DNA of 64,000 bases from Bacteroidota bacterium (GTDB taxonomy: Bacteria > Bacteroidota > Bacteroidia > Chitinophagales > Chitinophagaceae). The notes beneath the pieces are model-generated. The model saw only the letters and a list, made by a program, of their open reading frames with translations. It was not told where the DNA came from and made no database searches. Every line of letters begins with the position of its first letter. Position 1 is the first letter of the stretch. The translations under genes and the position numbers were made by a program. The stretch lies in contig JAFDXK010000002.1 in assembly GCA_018267965.1 (NCBI GenBank), forward strand, positions 434,001-498,000. The letters are read 5' to 3'. This document shows positions 7,149-13,641 of the stretch, piece after piece.

Positions 7149-8632
7149 ATTCCTGATGCAATAATAAGCTTTTTTAACGCGTCAATACTAATGCTATTAA
7201 TCGTTTTAACACTATCCATACTTGGGAGTATCCCTAGGTCTAGCATAGTTCTTAAATTCAATCTTTTCTTAAAAGAAAAAGCATATAAGAAATTTATCAC
7301 AAAAGGAGTGTAGTTAGGGTATCTGTTCCAATATTCGACCAAATCAGCTTCCTTAAGTACAGTACGTTTTCTACAAATATCTATAAGCTCTTGGCTACTT
7401 GAAATATCCGTTATAATGTTTTCAACAATACCTATTGTAGTAGCAACACCTTTATGAATCCCCCCGCTTCTATAAAAGACAATTGTATCTCCAGATACTA
7501 AGTTCCTGTTTCTAGAATGCGAGATATAGACTTTACGTATCGAGTTACGATATGGTTCATTCTCTATAAAATTACTTGGGGATTCAGTTCTCAAGATTGA
7601 GTCTGGGAATAGTTCTGTATGATATTCTGGTTTTATCGGAATAATAAAAACATTTGAAGTGCCTGATAACCATGGAAATGTCTTTTTAGGATAATCTACA
7701 TTAGCATTTCTAGTAAAATCTCTAATAAAAACCTTTTCTATACCGGAACTAGTAGTTTTCTCTCCATAATATACGAAACCATATTCTTCAAGTAGTGCAA
7801 TTAGTCTTAATTGTTCTGGGCGTTTATCAAAAATCGTAACGTATATTTCATCTACCTTGTATTGTCTGGCATTGTCGAATACTATTTTCAAGAAACGTTC
7901 ACCAAGCTTATAGCCATTAGAAATAACTTTAAGAGTTCCAATCTTCAACCTTTTTTTGGGTGGAAACAGAGGGTTTACATTTTGATAGTTTTCGTCTTTA
8001 GATTCAACTTTTACAAATAAAAATGCTGCAATTGAGCCGTTATCTACACAGACATAAGCATCACTATCGGACTTACTATTAAACCATTCATTAAAACCGT
8101 CATAATCATCACGAAAACTATCAAAGAAAGAATCATTTATATCGATGTTACCAAAAAGTTCTTTTCTAACAGATAATACATTATAATTAATTAAATCAGG
8201 ATTTTCGGCGACAACCTTCTCAATAAATGTATCAATACGAAATACTTTGTCATTTATCCCAAGTACACTTGCCTTATAATGAATTTTCTTGTCTTCTGAT
8301 ATTAGTATATCAACCCGTTTATTATATAGCTCATTGATTAATTTTGTATCATTAAAATCATTTTCATTACCATCTATTGCTTTACTGACATTAACGACAT
8401 CTGGGTGTAAAGGAGCCACCGTTTTTAGAACATTGTAATTAGCAAGCTTTATTTGCATTGTACTTGCTGTGACTATATTCTGATTTTTGTTAAGCTCATA
8501 TATAGTAAGTGGGTGAACACATTTCTGATAATGAAGTCTGTCTAACCAGTTAAATAGAATCCCAATATCCTGATTTACAATTCGATTGGCTTCTCTATGG
8601 ATAATAATATTTGTATCTAAAAGTACTTTCAT
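7145..8632 (-). CDS. PIN-GNAT-ASCH-like three-domain fusion protein
   Basis: 495 aa from the ATG at 8632. An upstream in-frame start at 8698 would only add a hydrophobic stretch not expected before a PIN strand. Residues 1-135 form a PIN nuclease domain: MKVLLDTNII with D6, then E46, D95 and D114 as likely metal ligands. Residues ~150-305 form a GNAT acetyltransferase fold (TLKVISNGYKLGERFLK as the acetyl-CoA loop, LLEEYGFVYYGE as the C-terminal motif). Residues ~320-495 start with IIPIKPEYH, echoing the neighbouring ASCH protein, and continue with GDTIVFYRSGG and GIVENI, as in ASCH/EVE PUA-like folds. No membrane segment is seen, so it is probably cytosolic. The gene is more AT-rich than its neighbours, suggesting transfer. 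The domain calls are firm for PIN, good for GNAT and moderate for ASCH/EVE. Confidence 0.85.
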   Translation of the reverse strand: MKVLLDTNIIIHREANRIVNQDIGILFNWLDRLHYQKCVHPLTIYELNKNQNIVTASTMQIKLANYNVLKTVAPLHPDVVNVSKAIDGNENDFNDTKLINELYNKRVDILISEDKKIHYKASVLGINDKVFRIDTFIEKVVAENPDLINYNVLSVRKELFGNIDINDSFFDSFRDDYDGFNEWFNSKSDSDAYVCVDNGSIAAFLFVKVESKDENYQNVNPLFPPKKRLKIGTLKVISNGYKLGERFLKIVFDNARQYKVDEIYVTIFDKRPEQLRLIALLEEYGFVYYGEKTTSSGIEKVFIRDFTRNANVDYPKKTFPWLSGTSNVFIIPIKPEYHTELFPDSILRTESPSNFIENEPYRNSIRKVYISHSRNRNLVSGDTIVFYRSGGIHKGVATTIGIVENIITDISSSQELIDICRKRTVLKEADLVEYWNRYPNYTPFVINFLYAFSFKKRLNLRTMLDLGILPSMDSVKTINSISIDALKKLIIASGI

Positions 8633-8700
8633 GAAAAGGGGTGTGTTATACTGAAAATAATATAAATTATTTAATATCCATAATATACATACTACCACGG

Positions 8701-8736
8701 TACGTATTTATTGTAGTTATTATAATAAATAACGTA
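8701..8736. repeat. Imperfect inverted repeat, operator candidate
   Basis: Arms TACGTATTTATT (8701-8712) and AATAAATAACGTA (8724-8736) are complementary apart from one bulged base, with an 11-nt spacer. It sits 69 bp upstream of the PIN-GNAT start and overlaps the plus-strand promoter motif, so it could be an operator or an mRNA hairpin. Confidence 0.5.
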
Positions 8737-8742
8737 TATTTG
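8711..8742 (+). promoter_or_regulatory. Candidate Bacteroidota promoter reading toward purL
   Basis: TTG (8711-8713), a 21-nt spacer and TATATTTG (8735-8742) resemble the -33/-7 pattern. A transcript from here would carry a ~258-nt leader containing the 29-bp repeats before purL. Confidence 0.4.
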
Positions 8743-8799
8743 CTATAATAAAAGAGTCTAACCATGAACCTTTACGTTGTTGCAACACAAACCTCTTAT

Positions 8800-8828
8800 T
8801 CCGCAACAAAACACAACATTCCGCAACA
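8800..8828 (+). repeat. 29-bp direct repeat, copy 1
   Basis: Identical over 29 bp to the copy at 8881-8909. Each copy contains CCGCAACA twice, exactly 20 bp apart (about two helical turns), giving four such octamers in the region. The spacing is operator- or iteron-like. Confidence 0.9.
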
Positions 8829-8880
8829 ATTTACCTCCTAACATATTGATGCTCAATAAGCCGAAAATAAACCATCAAAA

Positions 8881-8909
8881 TCCGCAACAAAACACAACAT
8901 TCCGCAACA
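8881..8909 (+). repeat. 29-bp direct repeat, copy 2
   Basis: Second exact copy, 81 bp from the first (start to start), in the same orientation. CCGCAACA octamers lie at 8882-8889 and 8902-8909. The flanking bases differ, so the repeat ends are sharp. Confidence 0.9.
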
Positions 8910-8980
8910 TTTTGCATCATACCATAAAACCCCATAATATGAACCCTCTTTTTTGCCTTTTACCCTTCCCCCATTTGAAT

Positions 8981-8988
8981 TACCTTTG
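8981..8988 (+). promoter_or_regulatory. Possible purL -7 element
   Basis: TACCTTTG matches TAnnTTTG and ends 18 nt before the purL ATG at 9007. No TTTG stands at the usual distance upstream, so support is partial. Confidence 0.35.
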
Positions 8989-9006
8989 CCCTTTCTTTTT
9001 ATACTC

Positions 9007-11220
9007 ATGCAGCAAGAAGCTACTTTGGAACAAGCCGTGAAGCTTGGCCTCCGCGAAGAAGAATTTGAACAGATAAAGCAAATACTGGGGCGTACCCCCA
9101 ATTTCAACGAAACTGCCATGTACTCGGTAATGTGGAGCGAGCACTGCAGTTATAAAAACAGTATCACCCAGCTCAAAACCCTGCCCCGCGATGGCGAACG
9201 CCTGCTGGTAAAGGCGGGTGAAGAGAATGCAGGGTTGGTTGATATAGGCGATGGCCTGGGCTGCGTATTCAAAATAGAGTCGCACAACCACCCTTCGGCT
9301 ATCGAACCATTCCAGGGTGCGGCTACGGGTGTAGGTGGTATCCATCGCGATATCTTTACGATGGGTGCGCGTCCGATAGCGTCACTCAACTCCTTACGCT
9401 TCGGTAAGCTGGACAATCCTAAAACTAAATGGCTGCTGAAAGGTGTGGTAAAAGGCATTGGCCATTACGGCAACTGCTTTGGCGTACCTACCGTAGCGGG
9501 CGAGATATATTTCGATAGCTGCTACCAGACCAACCCGCTTGTAAACGCTATGAGCGTGGGTGTGGTGAAGGCAGGACAAACAGTTTCTGCTACTTCTTAT
9601 GGTGAAGGCAACAGCGTATTCATAGTAGGTGCGGCAACGGGTAAAGATGGTATTGGTGGTGCGTCATTCGCATCGGCCGATATTACCGAAGACAGTGCGA
9701 AAGACTTACCTGCCGTACAGGTGGGCGACCCGTTTGAAGAAAAGAAATTATTGGAAGCATGTCTGGAAGTGATACCAACAGGTGCACTGATAGGTATGCA
9801 GGATATGGGTGCTGCGGGCATCACATGTTCTTGCAGCGAGATGAGTGCCAAAGGCGAACATGGTATGATAATCCACCTGGATAAAGTACCTACGCGCCAG
9901 CACAATATGCAGCCCTGGGAAATGCTGCTGAGCGAAAGCCAGGAGCGTATGCTGATAGTGGTGAAGAAAGGCCGCGAAGCGGAAGTACAAAAGATATTCG
10001 ACAAATGGGATATCCACTGCGAGCAAATAGGTGAAGTAACTACTGATGGCCGCCTGAAGTATTACATGAACGACGAACTGGTTGCTGATGTGCCTGCACA
10101 TAGCCTTGTGCTGGGTGGCGGTGCTCCGGTATATACTCGCGAATACGAAGAACCTAAATACTTAGCGCAGATAAAAGCTTTCAACCCTGATTCAGTAGCT
10201 ATACCTACAGACCTTACTGCTGTAGCTATGGAACTGGTACAACTGCCAACCATCGCATCTAAGCGTTGGGTGTATGAACAATATGATAGCATGGTGGGTA
10301 CAGGTAATACACAAACCAACGAACCGAGCGATGCGGCTGTAGTGCGTGTACATGGTTCGCCAAAAGGTATTGCCATGACTACCGATTGTAACAGCCGTTA
10401 TGTGTACTCTGACCCTTACAAAGGTGGTATGATAGCCGTGAGTGAAGCTGCACGCAACATCGTTTGTAGCGGTGGCCTTCCTGTTGCTATTACCAACTGT
10501 TTGAACTTTGGTAACCCGTACAATAAAGAAGTGTATTATCAATTTGTATACGCTATTAAAGGTATGGGCGATGCTTGTCGTAAGCTGGGCACACCGGTTA
10601 CAGGTGGTAACGTGAGCTTCTATAACCAAAGCAGTGATGATGGCCCTGTATATCCTACGCCTACTATTGGTATGGTGGGTATATTGGATAACCTCGACCA
10701 AAAGATGACCATGTACTTCAAGAATGATGGCGATGCGATATATGTGATTGGTAAAAACCGTAACGATATCAACTGTTCTGAATACCTGTACAATGTATTG
10801 GGTGTATCACACAGCCCCGCTCCTCACTTCGACCTTGAAGAAGAATACGTATTGCAGGATGTAGTGTTGAAAGCCGTACGCAGCAAAGTAGTGAACAGTG
10901 CACACGATACCGCAGAGGGTGGTTTGTTTGTAGCCTTGGTAGAAAGTGCTATGCAAAAGAACATGGGCTTTGAAATAACTACAGATAGCAGCATACGTAA
11001 AGATGCCTTCCTGTTTGGCGAAGCACAGAGCCGTGTGGTTGTAAGTGTTAGTGCCGATAAAGTGGCAGCGTTTGAAGCGGCTATGGGTAGCCACCCTTAC
11101 AGCAAAATAGGTACTGTAAAAGCCAATGGCAATATCAAAATAGATAATGCAGACTGGGGTTATATAAAAGACTGGAAAGAAGCCTACGATACAGCAATTG
11201 AAAAATTGTTGAACGCATAA
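9007..11220 (+). CDS. purL: Phosphoribosylformylglycinamidine synthase subunit PurL
   Basis: 737 aa, the usual length of small-type PurL. It catalyses the ATP-dependent conversion of FGAR to FGAM in purine synthesis together with PurQ (glutaminase) and PurS. Visible hallmarks are GRTPNFNETAMYSVMWSEHCSYKNS (given in parts: WSEHCSYKNS has the catalytic His), the Gly-rich GVGGIHRDIF, and the paired AIRS-like domains (VTGGNVSFYNQS in the second half). The ATG at 9007 is chosen over 8953 because homologues begin near this point and the upstream extension is Phe/Pro/Leu-rich and non-conserved. purS lies far away at 50607 and purQ is not in the window. A strong terminator follows. Confidence 0.95.
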   Translation: MQQEATLEQAVKLGLREEEFEQIKQILGRTPNFNETAMYSVMWSEHCSYKNSITQLKTLPRDGERLLVKAGEENAGLVDIGDGLGCVFKIESHNHPSAIEPFQGAATGVGGIHRDIFTMGARPIASLNSLRFGKLDNPKTKWLLKGVVKGIGHYGNCFGVPTVAGEIYFDSCYQTNPLVNAMSVGVVKAGQTVSATSYGEGNSVFIVGAATGKDGIGGASFASADITEDSAKDLPAVQVGDPFEEKKLLEACLEVIPTGALIGMQDMGAAGITCSCSEMSAKGEHGMIIHLDKVPTRQHNMQPWEMLLSESQERMLIVVKKGREAEVQKIFDKWDIHCEQIGEVTTDGRLKYYMNDELVADVPAHSLVLGGGAPVYTREYEEPKYLAQIKAFNPDSVAIPTDLTAVAMELVQLPTIASKRWVYEQYDSMVGTGNTQTNEPSDAAVVRVHGSPKGIAMTTDCNSRYVYSDPYKGGMIAVSEAARNIVCSGGLPVAITNCLNFGNPYNKEVYYQFVYAIKGMGDACRKLGTPVTGGNVSFYNQSSDDGPVYPTPTIGMVGILDNLDQKMTMYFKNDGDAIYVIGKNRNDINCSEYLYNVLGVSHSPAPHFDLEEEYVLQDVVLKAVRSKVVNSAHDTAEGGLFVALVESAMQKNMGFEITTDSSIRKDAFLFGEAQSRVVVSVSADKVAAFEAAMGSHPYSKIGTVKANGNIKIDNADWGYIKDWKEAYDTAIEKLLNA

Positions 11221-11225
11221 TAACT

Positions 11226-11258
11226 AACAGCCCCGCAACGCGGGGCTGTTTCAATTTT
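11226..11258 (+). terminator. Strong rho-independent terminator of purL
   Basis: Perfect 11-bp stem AACAGCCCCGC / GCGGGGCTGTT with a 3-nt AAC loop, followed by TTTCAATTTT, starting 5 nt after the purL stop. Confidence 0.9.
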
Positions 11259-11263
11259 ATACC

Positions 11264-11608
11264 ATGCTGACACTATTAAAAACACTAAATCTTGCACTGG
11301 CTTTTATCTTAGAGCTGTTCATGCTTTACGCTATGGGTTATTGGGGCTTCCATCTCAAACAAAGCACTGGGATAAGGTGGTTTGTGGGAATTGGGTTACC
11401 TGTTGTTGTGGCTATTGTATGGGGAATCTTCCTTGCGCCTAAATCGGTAATGCAAACACCGCCAACAGTAAAGATGTTGGGCAAGTTAGTATTGATGGAA
11501 AGCTCGGCAGTATTGCTTTATACCACAGGTAAAACAAACATGGCTATCACATTTGCAATAGCCACGGCTGTAAATATCATGTTAGTATTTGTGTGGAAAC
11601 AGTTTTAG
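11264..11608 (+). CDS. YrdB family (DUF2568) membrane protein
   Basis: 114 aa with four hydrophobic helices. The pattern ALAFILELFMLYAMGYWGF followed by GIGLPVVVAIVWGIFLAPKS matches the YrdB/DUF2568 family of small integral membrane proteins with no established function. The start at 11264 is only 13 bp past the purL terminator. Its last 4 bp overlap the convergent amidohydrolase gene. Confidence 0.8.
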   Translation: MLTLLKTLNLALAFILELFMLYAMGYWGFHLKQSTGIRWFVGIGLPVVVAIVWGIFLAPKSVMQTPPTVKMLGKLVLMESSAVLLYTTGKTNMAITFAIATAVNIMLVFVWKQF

Positions 11609-12894
11609 TTCATTGCCATCTTCATCAACTCATCTTTCTTCAGCACTTTGCCATGCAATATGATAGCATCTGTTTTGTTGACGTTATTGATGTCCTCTAG
11701 CGGGTTTGCATTTAGCAACAATAGGTTAGCTGCTTTGTTTTCTGTAACAGTTCCCCATTTATCGGTTTGCTTAAAGAAGTCTGCAGCATTGTATGTCGCG
11801 CAACGCAATGTTTGATATGGTGTTAAACCTGAAGCTACAAATATCTTCAGCTCTTCTACATAACTAAAACCTGGGTTCACATAATCGCCATCACCGGGAC
11901 TTATTAATAATGGCACCCCTTTGTTATACATACGCGGTAAGAGATACTTATATAATGCTACGTTGGTGCTATCGTTGATGATATATTTGGCAAAATTCAC
12001 AGGGGTGCTCACAAAGAACCTTAATGCCTGGTCACGCTCTTCTTTTTCCCATTGTTGTTTGGTGCTATCGGGTACATATTCCATGCCGGGGTATTTCATA
12101 CGCTCTTTAGTAGTAACATGATAGCCAACGGTGTTATACCAAAACACATCGGGGCAGTTGAACAAGTGCTTTGCAGCCATAGCATCTATAGTTTGCCAAA
12201 AGAGTACACTGTCTTTCTTGTACAGCTTTACAAAGGGGTCTATATGCTCTACGTGCTCTCCTTCTGTTACAGCAAAATCCAGTTTGCCAGCAGCAGCGTG
12301 CCCTGCAACAATAAATCCCAGTTTATTAGCCATTGTTTGAAAGCTGTCGTATTGGCTTTCATTCATGCCGTAGAGATACTTCACTAAATCATAACCTTGC
12401 TTTTTATAGAGCGCCAATGAATCATAACAGGACTTTGCATCAAAAGTATCTGTGCGTTTAAAGAAAGGGGTTGATACATATAAGTCACTGCCAAGTACCA
12501 GTCCTTTCTTTATACTATCCCTAAGTAATAAATCTTGCGGCAGGCCACGCATTTGCCTCATTGCGGTTACGCCATGACCCAATGTCATCAATAGAAATTG
12601 CTTTGTATTGAAAATAGATTTGGCTCTTGGCAGATGCACATGCATATCAGCCATTCCGGGCATCAGGTATTTACCTGTACCGTCAATGACAATTGCGTTT
12701 TTAGGGGTTGAAGAATTTGTAATAGTGATTTTGCTGATTACTCCGTTTTTAATGTATACATCCATAGCATTATCTACCTTTTGTTCGGCAGAAGCCATTG
12801 ATATCACATTTACATTTCGGATGACAAGCGTGTTTTTTTGTGCAGACACATATAGTGTCGCCATCATCATTAAGCAGGTAAAGATCGATCTCAT
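11605..12894 (-). CDS. Secreted amidohydrolase family protein
   Basis: 429 aa with a signal peptide (MRSIFTCLMMMATLYVSAQ). It carries the amidohydrolase beta-sandwich start (VIDGTGKYLMPGMADMHVHL) with the metal-binding HxH (MHVHL), a later GHAAAGK and EHVEH. Near the C-terminus is the usual NAADFF...GTVTENKAANLLLL block of imidazolonepropionase-like or prolidase-like amidohydrolases. The Asp of the canonical TxxD region is not clear to me (LLISPGDGDYVNPG is the likely site). It probably hydrolyses a cyclic amide or dipeptide in the periplasm; the substrate is unknown. Monocistronic. Confidence 0.88.
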   Translation of the reverse strand: MRSIFTCLMMMATLYVSAQKNTLVIRNVNVISMASAEQKVDNAMDVYIKNGVISKITITNSSTPKNAIVIDGTGKYLMPGMADMHVHLPRAKSIFNTKQFLLMTLGHGVTAMRQMRGLPQDLLLRDSIKKGLVLGSDLYVSTPFFKRTDTFDAKSCYDSLALYKKQGYDLVKYLYGMNESQYDSFQTMANKLGFIVAGHAAAGKLDFAVTEGEHVEHIDPFVKLYKKDSVLFWQTIDAMAAKHLFNCPDVFWYNTVGYHVTTKERMKYPGMEYVPDSTKQQWEKEERDQALRFFVSTPVNFAKYIINDSTNVALYKYLLPRMYNKGVPLLISPGDGDYVNPGFSYVEELKIFVASGLTPYQTLRCATYNAADFFKQTDKWGTVTENKAANLLLLNANPLEDINNVNKTDAIILHGKVLKKDELMKMAMN

Positions 12895-12989
12895 ATGTTG
12901 GTTGGTTTCTACAAGAGACGCTGTTTCAGTTAATAATGATAGTAGTTATTTACTGTATTAGGAATACTTTAACGCAGGTGTTTAGATAA

Positions 12990-13014
12990 ATAAAAAAGCG
13001 GCCTATGGCCGCTT
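12990..13014 (-). terminator. Rho-independent terminator
   Basis: 8-bp stem AAGCGGCC / GGCCGCTT with a TAT loop; on the minus strand it is followed by a T run. It lies 20 nt beyond the stop of the 13034-13381 gene. Confidence 0.8.
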
Positions 13015-13033
13015 AGAAAAAATATTACATGAA

Positions 13034-13381
13034 TTACTTCTTAGACTCAGCTTCTTTTTTGTGAATCTCTTCTACTTCCTTAATGAATTCGGTAATCAGC
13101 ATGTCAGCACCTGCGCCGTAGCTGTCTACAAGGGTGCCTTTTATGCCATCATGAGTTTCGATGAAGTACAATATGGCATTATCGTCGGGGTTTGAGGCTC
13201 CTTCAAATCTGTAAAAATTGTCGATAGTTACTTCATTAGGCAGATAATGAATTTCTGTTGTCGGAGCATACAGCCCATCATCCTGCACCATAAAGTTCTC
13301 TTTGTAGCCCTTGTTGTTAGCCGTTTCTATCAGGCTGGTCAGGGTGCTCATTTTGTCTAATCCCGGTTTTGAATGTGGCAT
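13034..13381 (-). CDS. Conserved hypothetical protein (DYRFEG-type small protein)
   Basis: 115 aa, or 105 aa from an internal Met at residue 11. The block TIDNFYRFEGASNPDDNAILYFI and then GIKGTLVDSYGAGAD is well conserved in small Bacteroidota proteins (quoted in parts: FYRFEGASNPDDN, LVDSYGAGAD). I recall databases sometimes labelling these phosphoribosylpyrophosphate synthetase. The length and lack of a PRPP loop do not support that enzyme, so function is left open. The Lys/Glu-rich tail is probably helical. It has its own terminator and is probably monocistronic. Confidence 0.75.
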   Translation of the reverse strand: MPHSKPGLDKMSTLTSLIETANNKGYKENFMVQDDGLYAPTTEIHYLPNEVTIDNFYRFEGASNPDDNAILYFIETHDGIKGTLVDSYGAGADMLITEFIKEVEEIHKKEAESKK

Positions 13382-13641
13382 AACGTTTAAATTTTAAAGA
13401 TTAACGAAAATGTAGAATGTAATCATGCCATGACGTTTGATACAAGACGAATTTACTCAGATAAGGAGGCAAAAAAGTGTTAAATGAGAATAGTGCATTA
13501 ATGCTTTAACATCATGTGCACTTAGTTATAACAATTATGAATAACTACAGTTAATAATCAATAGGATTGGCATTAATCCTTTTTATAAGTATCATGAATT
13601 AATTAACAAACCGACATCATTTTCTTATATTCATAGTGTTA

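Larger units (their letters stand above)
8633..9006. other. Gene-free 374-bp repeat-rich regulatory gap
   Basis: This gap lies between the divergent PIN-GNAT-ASCH and purL genes. It holds an imperfect inverted repeat (8701-8736), a TTG/TATATTTG promoter pair (8711-8742), a 10-bp palindrome TGTTGCAACA (8778-8787), two copies of a 29-bp direct repeat (8800-8828, 8881-8909) and a TACCTTTG motif just before purL (8981-8988). Open frames in the gap give low-complexity Asn/Pro/His-rich translations and are not believable genes. Confidence 0.7.

Noticed and set aside
6777-8632. Calling the PIN/ASCH pair an ordinary VapBC toxin-antitoxin
   Set aside because: The PIN domain is fused to two further domains and the small partner is an ASCH protein, not a ribbon-helix-helix, AbrB or Phd antitoxin.
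8800-8909. CRISPR-like reading of the 29-bp repeats
   Set aside because: Only two copies with one 52-bp interval, no cas genes and internal octamer repeats; regulatory or insertion-linked repeats fit better.
8777-9040. Plus-strand frame through the repeat region before purL
   Set aside because: It only translates the CCGCAACA repeats into Asn/Gln/Pro/His runs and overlaps the purL start in another frame.
13034-13381. Labelling this gene as phosphoribosylpyrophosphate synthetase
   Set aside because: At 115 aa and without a PRPP-binding loop it cannot be that enzyme; the label in some databases looks like propagated misannotation.
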